Assembly: GCA_037447655.1 (NCBI GenBank)
Contig: JBBHKE010001887.1
Location: forward strand, 124,853 to 188,852
DNA length: 64,000 bases
Direction: 5' to 3'
Origin: Zygnema cylindricum
Taxonomy: Eukaryota > Streptophyta > Zygnematophyceae > Zygnematales > Zygnemataceae
Position 1 is the stretch's first letter, and each line of letters starts with the position of its first letter. Of the stretch, positions 47,300-57,348 are shown in pieces. The translations under genes and the position numbers were made by a program. Under the pieces are notes generated by a model. That model was given only the letters and a program-made list of their open reading frames with translations. It did no database searches and had not been told where the DNA came from.

Positions 47300-48600
47300 C
47301 TCCCCTAATTTTCTAGTCTAGCTTTTGCTTCAGTCCACACTTCTATTTATTTGGGAGAAGGAACTGATTTAGTAATCATATCTGCTACTATCTGTTGTTT
47401 TTAGAAAGCTTTAGTCCTCTTTATGCCTCAGCTGTGAGAGAGAGTTGTTCAGGACTTAAGCTATTTTTGGTTGAGTTCGGTTCAATACTTACCGAAATTA
47501 GAGTGACAGTGAAGTTGGGAGTTCACGGTTCATTCACACTTGGGACACGTGTTGTCACTTTGGAGAATGCGTGAGTATGTCCTCCGTGGACGTACGGAAA
47601 TTCGGTAGGACCACTGGACTTCGTGAAGTCAATTCTACGGTGCCAAATCCTCTAATCGGACCGCTGACAGCCGCCGCTAACAAATAGTGACGAGGCGTGA
47701 CTAGATCATTATCACTTTACGTTGTCTGAACTTCGGTGTAAATATTTGTGATAGAATGTTAGATGTACGGCTGGAATTCCTCCGTACAGCTTAGTGTAGT
47801 TTCGGTGTATAAAAGTAGGACTAAGTGAATTTGATTTTTAGGAACAAATGATATGAAAACTGTACACTCAGTTTTATGTAATTTCATTTCTACATATCTC
47901 ACAGATTTGTAAGCGGAATTGATTGAAATTTTGTGTGTTTGTTTCTTTGTATGCTATCTACATTGTGGCAAATATTCAGGACGTTTGGAGCATTTTTATG
48001 AAAGTTATAGTTTGTCAAAGTTTCTGTTCAGCCTTCGGTATTTGTGGAAGCTTCCTCTCTTGATTTGTTCTACGATGACTATTGCTGCATCTTCTTCATC
48101 TTCAGTACCAGCACTTGTCTCAGAACAACACTATCGATCCATCTGGTCTATATTTCAAACTAATTATTTTATTCTCAACTTTTCTGTAACAAAGCTCAAA
48201 CGAATATCCATATGCATTGGTTTAAAGTGATGCTTAGGGTTTGCTGCAAATCGCAGCTTGATTCTCACAAAACATATTTTTCACTCCTTTCTTCATATAT
48301 CATAATTCTTGAAGCAAATATTTCACCCACATTAATTCTTTCACAACCAAACAAGAGGCCATATGCTTAGCCTCCATGGTGGACTAAGCAATCACCTTTT
48401 GTTGCTTGCTTCTCCAACAGCCAGCTCCATTCCCAACGTATAACACATACCCAAAAGTACACCTCCTCATCGAAGCATCCCCATAACAAGCATCACTCCA
48501 AGTGGTGATGTCAGTATTATCCCCTCCCAAATGCATCCATAGATCACTTGTTTCTATCAAGTACCGCATGACTCTTTTGGCCACTTCCCAATCTTTCTTC
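47300..48600 (-). pseudogene. Element A RNase H and polypurine tract, split by a solo LTR
   Basis: On the minus strand: [37 protein letters not shown], then a stop in the STME block, FCENQAAI, and after the solo LTR VADMITKSVPSPK. The polypurine tract AATTAGGGGAG (about 47300-47310) abuts the LTR. In-frame stops make it non-functional. The stretch from 48413 upwards is identical to element B. Confidence 0.85.
47393..48130 (+). mobile_element. Solo LTR in the RNase H of element A
   Basis: 738 bp with ends TGTTGTT / AACAACA and a perfect 5-bp target duplication CTATC (47388-47392 and 48131-48135). Removing it together with one CTATC restores the RNase H reading SLKYRPDGSIVADMITKS. A TATA-like gtataaaag at 47811 suggests plus orientation. 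I could not assign it to the other LTRs in the window. Confidence 0.85.
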
Positions 48601-49860
48601 TAAGATCATTCAGACTCCTACTCAATACTCCCATAGTTGCTGCTATATCAAGTCGAGCATAGTTCATAAAATAGATCAAACTACCGACAACATGTTTGTA
48701 CGGAATAGTCTAATGAACTTACTTTCCTAACTCATTATCCAAGATCAAGATTCCCTCTTATGAGCTCCCCTCATTTCCCTTATTTAAGTCCATTGGAGTC
48801 GTACAACTATTTGCTTTATCCATTTGAAATTTTTGCAGCATATTTCCAATTGCTTCCTTTTGAGTTAGTCTAATCGTTTTCTTCTCATTATACCTCTCCA
48901 TCTGAATTCCCAAAATATACTTTGCCTCCCCCAAATCTTTTATTTCAAATCTACACTTTAGATCATTTTTCAATCTATTAATTTTCTCCATTGATTTACT
49001 CAAAACCAGCAAATCATCAACATACATGGCAATGAAAATTATACCTTCCTCGTCCTCAAATAAATAGATGGAATGATCCGAACTGATTCGAATATATTAC
49101 AAACTCGTTAAAAACTCGTCCAGCTTCTTGTTCCATTGGCGTTGCTGTAGTTGGAGCTTGCTTTAGTCCATAAAGGGACTTTATCAATCTGCACACCTTA
49201 CTTTCTTCACCTTTCTCCACAAATCCTTTCGGTTGTCGCATGAAGATCTCCTATTCCAATTCTTCGTGAAAGAATGCGGTTTTGATGTCCATCACGTGCA
49301 CTTCCATGTCTTCCCCTGCCGCTAGACTAAGTAGATTCCAGACAGAGGGAAATCTAAAAACCGGAGCGAAGGTCTCCTCATAATCAATTCCCTCTTTTTG
49401 TGTAAACCCCTTTGCCACTAATCTGGCCTTATATCGCTCCATAGTGTTATCCGGATTGAGCTTCAACTTAAATACCCACTTGCATCCTATCGGCCTTCTA
49501 TCCGGAGGACAAGCCATCAACTCCCATGTGTTTGCTTCCATAATGGAAGCCATCTCATCATTAATAGCTGTCACCCATCTACTACGTTCTGGACTATTAA
49601 TTGCTTATGAGAAAGTATGGGGTTCGCTCATATGTGAGAGCTTAGTTACCTTGTTTTTCACTTGTCTCTCTTGATGTCTCTTGCTGCTTCTCCTTCCTCC
49701 TTCAAACTTTGACGCTAGGATCGAGGGTAATCTCGGGTTTCTTTGAACAACTTCACCTTCTCCCCTATCCGTGGAGTCTATCTTCGATCGTTCATCGTCT
49801 GTTTCTGGTCTTTCCTCGTTTTCTTCCTCGGTTTGAACCGGAAGATGTGACTCCATGAGA
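48601..49860 (-). pseudogene. Element A linker and reverse transcriptase (broken)
   Basis: Read from 49856 downwards: acidic linker (TEEENEERPETDDERSKIDS), RT start MTAINDEMASIMEANTWELM, GCKWVFKLK, ARLVAKGFTQKEGIDYEETF, MDIKTAFFHEELE followed by a stop, LIKSLYGLK, the active site MYVDDLLVLSKS (49027 downwards), DLGEAKYILGIQMER, and after frame changes VVGSLIYFMNYARLDIAA. Stops after EELE and elsewhere are shared exactly with element B. Confidence 0.88.
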
Positions 49861-49899
49861 GGGTTACTCTCGGTCAGTTTTTTCTCTTCTTCTGCAAGG

Positions 49900-50760
49900 T
49901 CAAGCTGAACTGGAGTTTGGTTAGAAGAATCGGAATCTAACTCATTTTCGGATTCAATTCAAATTTGGACCAGTTTTGTGTACTTAAAGGGTATATGGAC
50001 TCTCCTTCATCCATAACTATCAAGTGTTTTACTAGAATTATGTCTTCTCTTTTAAGATCATAAACTCTATACCCCTGTACATTTTCATCATACCCAAGTA
50101 AGTGTCCTGGCTTTCCTCTTGCATCAAACTTTCAATCAGATTTTTTTGTGTTTAGACTAAATACTTGACTTCCAAACACCTTTAAGTGTGAAATATTAGG
50201 TTTTCTACCTGTCCATCTTTCATAAGGTGTTTGTTCTTTTACCGCCGAGGTAAGGACTATATTTTTGAGATAGTTAGCACAATTTATAGCTTCTGCCCAA
50301 AATCATTTTCTTATCTTTTTATCTGTTAACATACTACGGGCTCTATCACTTAATGTCCGATTTAGTCTCTCAGCAACACCATTTTGTTCTGGGTTCTTTG
50401 GGTCAGTCTTTTGGTATTGAACCCCTTCCTCTTTCAACTAATCCTGAAACTCATTAGAAGTGAATTTCCCCCCATTATCACTCCTCACTCTCTTTATAGG
50501 TGTCTCATGGAGCTTTTCACTCCATGCTTTGTACTTTTTAAAAAAGCCGAAGCCTCAAATTTGTTTTTCATGAAATATACTCTAGAGTATCTAGACGAAT
50601 CATCAGTGATAGTGAGCATAAATATTTTCCCTCCAACTGATGGCACTTTGGCCGGTCCCCATATGTCATTATGAACCAAATCTAATACCTTTTGACCCTT
50701 ATATGTTGTAGCTTTTGGAAAAGGCAATCTGTGGGCTTTTCCTTAATCACACCCACTACA
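49900..50760 (-). pseudogene. Element A integrase (broken)
   Basis: VLDLVHNDIWGPAKVPSVGG, MLTITDDSSRYSRVYFMK, then after a shift RVRSDNGGKF, NGVAERLNRTLSDRARSM, and the C-terminal part GKPGHLLGYDENVQGYRVYD. The visible D, D and E positions of the catalytic core are kept, but stops and frameshifts break the frame. Confidence 0.85.
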
Positions 50761-51243
50761 ATCATCCAAAGTCTCATTATCTTCAAAATGTATTCCCTCA
50801 ACTACACCCATTTTCTTCATTTCTTTTAATCTATCTAGATGCACATATCCCAATCTTTTATGCCACATCATTAAATCACTTACACCAGCGTAGTAAACTC
50901 TCGTCTTACCATTACTCAAATTTAGCCTAAACATTCCTTGGCTACCCTTTCCAGCTGTGAAGTACACTACATTCTCATAACTAGCAACAAAGACTCCATT
51001 CTTAGTACTAGTCTCAAAACCCTTATCATCTAAGACCGACTTAGAGATAATATTCTTGTTCAACTCAAGAATAAAAAGTACATCTACGAAAGTGACTATA
51101 GATGCCTTACCATCAACTAAGACTCTCAAATCTACATATCCCACTAAATTAGTGGTTACTATTCTCCGATCCCCATTCTCAATCTCTATAGTAGGGATCT
51201 TTCTCATTTTGGTAAACAATGGCTTCTCTCTAAACATATGCAT
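50743..51243 (-). pseudogene. Element A protease C-terminal part and GAG-pre-integrase block
   Basis: 166 open codons: MHMFREKPLF (start of the protease after a TGA replacing the Gly of D-S-G), NLVGYVDLRVLVDGKAS and LDDKGFET, then the GAG-pre-integrase block MMWHKRLGYVHLDRLKEMKK ending in CSGCD. The longest open part of the element, identical to 59679-60179. Confidence 0.88.
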
Positions 51244-52428
51244 AGAGGCTCATGAGTCAATGATCCAACCTTCTTCAAGAGCTTCTTTCTCTCCACCAAA
51301 AGCACACTTTTGCCTCCTTGGAATCTCCGGCTCACCTTTCACCTCCAACTCCTCGTTGAGGAGAAGTTCACCATCGTCATCATCGGAGTCCTCTCCCATG
51401 ACTTCTGTTGCCACAAATGCCTTTTTTTTCCTTACGGCTGGTTTTCCAATCGGTTCCTCCTTATATCTCAACTCCGTTAACTTAGTGCACTCCGCCATAT
51501 AGTGTCCCGACTTCTTACAAATATGGCAAAGCCCCTTCGGAGCCCTTAGTCCAGATCCGTCATGATTCCCTTTTCCTCCTCCACCAAAGTACCCATAAGG
51601 TTTCTTCGAATTCTTATCCCCCAAGATAGTACAAGCAGCCAATGCTTGAACACTCTTTCCTCCCTTAAGAATCTTTATTGTGCTTTCACGAAACCAAAAT
51701 CATCCTCACAACAGAATTCCATATCCAAAGATGATCTAACAAATCTTGAACCTTGTTAAAAATGTTTTCATAATCATCTAGGAGTTTCATCAGCAAAGTA
51801 TTCACCTTCTCTTTCTCGCTCTCCCTTTTCCCTACACACTCTTAATTCATGAATAACCTAGCCAAGTCATTACAAAAAGATAACATCTTTCCCCCTTTGT
51901 ACACATATGCTTGTACCTTATGATCTGCCAGCTTCTGTTCCTAAATCGTACCACTCTTGTAAATGTTGACAAGAGCTTCCCACAACTCGTATGCCTTATC
52001 CACATAAAGATGAGGTGTAGCCACTCTCTGAGTGAGACGCCCGAGAATAAAATGAATCGTATTGTTGAAATCCCAAATTTCAGTATCATTCGACTCAGTT
52101 TTTTGAACATCTGCTACTAAAGCCGATCCAGTAGCCATTGGTGTGAGTTTCTCCTTCCCCTTCACCTTCCCTATGTCCAACACGATGCTTTCTCCAACAT
52201 CCTTTACAACCTCTGCCTCCGCAGATCCTCTTATGAATCGAGATCCTCCAAACCCTGGTGGAACTCCCAATTTTGCAGTTGGCAGGCGCACACGACCACT
52301 CACATTGCCCCATAGTCATTTTTCAAAAATACACCCCTCATCATGGTTTCCAAATGTATGAACCCTATTCCATTAAAAATAGGTACAGTAGAGGGTGGGC
52401 GTAGTACCTGTAATTTTGTGACCTCCAT
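51244..52428 (-). pseudogene. Element A gag (broken)
   Basis: Starts at the ATG inside the LTR end (52428) and reads MEVTKLQVLRPPSTVPIFNG before decaying. It continues as the frame 52303-51941 (FNNTIHFILGRLTQRV, AYELWEALVNIYKSG, typical copia gag) and ends with a single CCHC knuckle (CHICKKSGHYMAEC) in the frame 51642-51250, which closes at the protease site WIIDS followed by TGA. Identity with element B ends abruptly at 52203; beyond it the two are only about 75-80% alike by eye. Confidence 0.85.
52394..52408 (-). other. Primer-binding site of element A, half-tRNA type (degraded)
   Basis: On the minus strand GGTACTACGCCCACC, 11 of 15 bases of the anticodon-arm complement of plant tRNA-iMet, 8 nt from the LTR as in element 1 and B. 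Confidence 0.5.
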
Positions 52429-53375
52429 TGGTCCACAAAATGTCCAGCTTATATGAAGCCTCTAAGATAATATTTGCACTTTTGACTTTGGCAATCAATA
52501 AAAGCCACCCTCGCTCGCAAAAAATTTGATCGACTATACCCTTATGTAGCCTCGACTTTTGTGACTCTGCACCAAAAATAATCAATGAAATTGCTCACTT
52601 GAGCATTAAGTTAGGGCTGACCAAAGATGACCTACAAATACATATGCACTCTTAGAGAGAGTCGACTACTTCAATTTTTCTAAGTCCTAAGCTCCCTCTC
52701 TAAACCTACTACTAGTGTACCCTAACCAATGAAATGGCAATAAGGTACAAGAAGGTACAAGTACCGCTATACTTCTTGTACGGCCATAGTACGGCATGGT
52801 CGCTCCTCAGACGCGTGTCAGTTCCTGAGCCGTAGTTGCTCTCTCCGTAATATAAGTTGTCTTACCGTATCTCGCCACGTGTCGTCTACCGATTTTGGCT
52901 CGCAAATCGCCAAAAGTTAACTACGGAATTCCGACTCTTTTGCAAGTCGTCGATTGCGAACGACATTTGATTTCGTCCGTTGAAATTAAATTTCATTTCG
53001 TTTCTTATGTGTGGTACAGTATTTCGTGCGGTATTTTACGTTCCATGTTCATTTTGTTCCGTAAGCCGCTAAATAGAATGTGTTGCCGCGTCACACTTTC
53101 ATTTATTATCAAATACAATATGTGTATTGATTAATTAAGACCTAAGGGATAAGGCAGAGAGTTATTTTGTACGCCTCCACCCAAAGGTCACTGTTTCAAA
53201 TCCTGATCATGTCAGCCCATCTTTTACAGAGGTTGTGTCTTCTGCCAATCTTCTTTTTATCTGCTTGAGACAGCCATGGCTGCCTTCCAGTTCTCAGTGA
53301 CTAGGACAAGTATGAGAACTGTAGAGTATCTATAAACTTAACTAGAGATAGAATACAAAATACCATTTTTCAACA
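52417..53375 (-). mobile_element. 5' LTR of copia element A
   Basis: 959 bp, TG...CA. On the minus strand it starts TGTTGAAAAATGG and ends ATGGAGGTCACA. Same landmarks as the other LTRs of the family. Clearly diverged from the 3' LTR at 46338-47299. The flanks (agtag at 53376, aattc before 46338) do not form a target duplication. Confidence 0.8.
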
Positions 53376-53379
53376 AGTA

Positions 53380-53900
53380 GTAGAATAATCTTATAGCTTG
53401 CCATGTAGCAAAGCACGTAATTCAAAATAGTTTAAACAAGCATACCACCACGTTTTTGAAGAAACATACCACGTTGATAAGAGTAGCAGAGTAATCTTAT
53501 AGAAGCATGCCACGTTGGCCACAGTAGTAATCTTGTAGCTAATTAAAGTAATATTGTCGCTTGCCATGTTGCAGAGCCTGTAATTCAAAATAATTTTATG
53601 TCTTTAATGTTTGCAAGCTTACTACGTGGAAGAGTTTGTAATTCAAAATAATTTGAAGTCCTTAACGTTTGGAGGTGGTAATGCAGAAAAGCTTGTCGTA
53701 CGACAGCCAAGCAAAGCGCGATGCGGGTAACTCAAAAGCTTTGCCCCATTGTAAGGTATTACACCAGAATTACAGCTTACCACGTGGCAACCTTTGCCAA
53801 TATTTTAGGTCGAGCCCAACACAACATAATTATAGCTTGCCACGTGGCAACCTTACCATATTCCAAGATTGAGCCTAATGCAACTGAATTACAAAGTACG
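53380..53900. repeat. Diverged repeats carrying GCCACGTGGC palindromes
   Basis: Recurring blocks of gcttgccacgtggcaa-type text (53395, 53445, 53507, 53560, 53610, 53780, 53838) alternate with taattcaaaataattt. The last two units are tandem and about 65 bp long. CACGTG is the G-box core bound by plant bZIP/bHLH factors, but here the motif is part of the repeat unit. Confidence 0.65.
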
Positions 53901-54899
53901 CAGACATTCTTTGAACATTTGTCGTGAAGCGACGAAGGAGAGGAGCGTAGCGAAACTCTTAGAGTAAGGTGTGACGTGTGAAACACGTGCGTAGCAACAA
54001 AGCTTTGGGCGAAGATGTGTGCCTTTGAAACACATTTTCCGAAATTCGTACATTTCTATGCGCGAAATAGTGAAGTATGTGAAGTATGTCGCTGACCTGC
54101 CAAATGATATAGGAATGACCGGAGATGTAATAATTTTGGGAATAGTTCAAGCCTACTTAGAACAAAAGTGCGAAAGAGAAATAACACTACATCTTTTTTT
54201 CCTTATTTTTCCCTCTCTTCCTTTCTCTGTTGCCCTCTCGTCCCCAATTCAAATGAGCATTTAATTCTAATTCAAAATTATTGCCAAATAAATAGCTGTT
54301 GTTAATACACTGCTCCCCAGATTACCCATTATTTTTCTATCTACAGGAAAATAAAATATATTTCACCCATTATTTTTCTCACCCGTTTACCCATTATTTT
54401 TCTACCTAAAGGAAAATAAAATATATTTCAGCAAGCATAAAAAAAATAGTTGTAATATGTTCACCATTTATCAATAACAAAAAGAATTTTTAATTTTGTT
54501 TAGGTTTTTTCTCTCTTTCGTTTGAATTTGCTCAAATTGTTTTGACCACACGTTTTGTAAGAAATGTATTACAACAAGAATTAAGTCTTTTGCAAGCCTC
54601 ATTTTTTGTCCGTGTCTTTTTTGGCTTTTGAACATAAAATAATCATAATAATACTAAAAAAATTTCTTCAACGCCATTACATAACCTTAAGGTTAGTACT
54701 GTATAGTACCGTCTGAATTTGGCGAGATGATAGTTTATTTGTTGTTCGATCGTTCATATTACGTCGGTTCGGTTTAATCGAAATAGAGTTACAGTGAGAT
54801 TCCGTTACAAAAAATGAGGTTGTTTATTGGACGATATACGTTTTTGCACAAAATCATACCAATTGTTTTTTCTCAGATAAAAAGTGAACCTCCATTAGG
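53901..54899. other. Intergenic, AT-rich
   Basis: No gene recognised. Contains a short duplicated segment (cccattatttttct plus ggaaaataaaatatatttca, about 54328-54430). Confidence 0.4.
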
Positions 54900-55315
54900 C
54901 AAAAAGTGGCGTTCTTCACTTGAATAAGTGTTTTTCCGTACAAAGTCGTACTGTTTTTTATTATTATTATCATAAAACATCATTACTAGAGATTTGTGAT
55001 AACTATCCAAACTTTTGAGCAACATCGTTAGGTAAAAAATGACGTTTTTACTTAAAAAAATGCATTTCCACGTTATTTACTTGAAAAAGTGATTTTCCGT
55101 ACAAAATTGTACTATTTTTTTTTTATTATTATTATAAAACATGATTACTAGAGATTTGTGAAAATTCTTTAAACTTTTGAGCAACAACATCAAGCAAAAA
55201 ATGGCGTTCCTTACTTGAAAAAATGCATTTCGATACAAGATCGTAATGTTTTTTTTTTATTATAAAACATGATTACTAGAGATTTGTGAAAATTCTCAAA
55301 ATTTGTTAGAAACAA
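54900..55315. repeat. Three tandem copies of a ~130-165-bp AT-rich unit
   Basis: Each copy holds aaaaatggcgttc-, an acttgaaaaagtg-like word, a gtacaaaatcgta-like word, attattattataaaacat and gattactagagatttgtga, with different internal losses. Confidence 0.75.
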
Positions 55316-56076
55316 CGTCGACCGTCTGATTCTGTGTTTTTAAAGCAAGCGGTCATTCTATCTAGCGTCTAACTAATCTTCTCATTTATTTTCAAAGAGG
55401 AGACTAACAAATAACGAGTATGGACAAAATGGAGCAGATAAACCTTACCCATTATTTAAATTATTATTTCTCAATAGATACTGTTATATTTTTAGGGTTT
55501 TTTTTATTTGTTTAAACTCCCTAATATTTTTACTTTATTTTTTTAACAATGGGTAATGTATATGTTTGAAGGTTTTTTTTATTTATTTAAACTCCCCATT
55601 ATTTATTTATTTCTTTTTTTTCACAATGGGTTGCATCAAAAAAATGATACAAAATAAATAAAAAAATAAAAAAGAAGTATTTATAATGTTATGTTTTTTA
55701 AATTTGTATGTAACGTACATACGAATTGAAGCTAAAAAAATACAATAATTATTTTGGTATGAAAAAAGAAACTAAAAAGTAAAAAAAAAACGTTAAAAAA
55801 ACAAAAAATAGAACGTTAATTGATTTTTAATGGTGTTGTTTATTTTTCCAATAATATAAAAAAAATAAAGTTTAAGTACAAAACATAAGTGACAGTACAA
55901 AACAGACTTTACAGTACAAAAGTATAAGTGATGGTATAAAACATTATATTTTAGAAGGTGATATTACAAAACATTATATTTTGTTTTTCTAATGGTGGTG
56001 TTGTTGTGTATTGTTCTAGTGTTGTTTGTTTTCCTAATGGTTCTTTTAATGGTGTTGTTTAAAAAAAACGTATTGG
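55316..56076. other. AT-rich sequence with short duplicated stretches
   Basis: tttatttgtttaaactccc-type text occurs twice (about 55505 and 55585), and acagtacaaaa-type text three times (about 55880-55970). No gene recognised. Confidence 0.4.
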
Positions 56077-56950
56077 CATTATAACAACCCTATTTTTTTT
56101 TATGCAAATTATAGCTATTCGAAACCAAACATATACGTTTCGACTAACATCTTTCTAATTAATTCTCCTTAAACAAAACCTAAAAAACCCTAAAAACACC
56201 TAAATCCCCTAATTACACTAATAATGGCGTCTACACTATTTCAGAATATTTCCTAAGACTCACAAATAGAGATAACGATATCAATATATTAACGTTTTTT
56301 TGGATTGGGATAAATGATAGTATTAAGCATTATTTAGTACAAAATATTAAGCTTTTCTCTTAAGTTAACTTAGAATGCACTGCATGTGGTCATTTGACGT
56401 TTTTATACCCACGGCCACGTCAATAATCGTCATCTTCAAACTTTTTTTAAAACATATCGGCGATGTGTTTTAAATCAAAGTATTTTTCGCTAAACAAATA
56501 GAAACACATATTCGCACGTGTCAAAATTTTCAAAAAAAATCAAACAATTTCAGCGACGATTAAAAGTACACGATTTACTATGTTTTTTCCGTTTGCTTTC
56601 AACAGGACGAAGAAAAGTATGCGATTTGTTTTGTTTTGTCTGTTTAACTTGAGAGAAAAACAGAATATGTAGTGCTAAATAATGCTTTGTACAATCATTT
56701 ATCCCAATCTAATAAAACGATAATCTTAAAAACGTTAATATAATGATAATGTTAGCTCTGTTTTTTAGTCTTAGAAAATGTTATGAAATACTGTAGATGT
56801 CATTATTAGTGATTTTAGGGAATTTATATTTTTTTGGGGTTTTTAAGGTTTTGTTGAGGAAGAATTTCTTAGAAATTTGTTAGTCGAAACGTAAATGTTT
56901 GGTTTCAAATAGCTCTAATTTGTATAAAAAAAAACAGGGTTGTTAGAATG
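56077..56950. mobile_element. Foldback element with ~300-bp inverted arms
   Basis: Left arm from CATTATAACAACCCT (56077) and right arm ending at its inverse near 56950. Both contain gaaaccaaacat-acgtttcgactaac and aataatg-c-tctaca text for about 300 bp. The 270-bp middle (about 56380-56650) is the inverted counterpart of 23735-24040. Long arms suggest a Mutator-like or foldback element, but no 9-bp duplication was found. Confidence 0.7.
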
Positions 56951-57275
56951 ATAATATGTTTTTTTTTATTATCCAAAATAGTGTCTACTAGGTGAACATG
57001 TTCAATACCAGCCACATTATACGAAAATTAGCAACCATACTCTACGAAAATGAAACCAAATTAGTGTTATGTTTGTTAGCAGATGTGCCGCCCCAGCCAA
57101 ACTCCCCACCTGACAATGTTTTCCACCTGGATCGACAGACGTCTTAATGCTAGAAGCAGGGGCAGAGCCCCGCCTCCACCTTATGGAATAAGTAAAATAA
57201 CGTTAAAAGTAGTGGTATTTCACTTGCGGCAAAGCCTCCCACTTATGCTACACCTCTTAAGTCATTTCACAAAGT

Positions 57276-57315
<40 letters not shown>

Positions 57316-57348
57316 GATTCTTCCAAGCCCGTTCCCTTGGCTGTGGTT
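56951..57348. other. Non-coding junction segment left of element B
   Basis: From about 57080 the composition becomes less AT-rich (ggggcagagccccgcc). The segment joins RNase H of element B directly at 57349. Nothing recognised. Confidence 0.35.

Noticed and set aside
50384-50674. Plus-strand frames such as 50384-50674, 51056-51502 and their copies in element B
   Set aside because: Antisense shadows of copia gag-pol on the minus strand.
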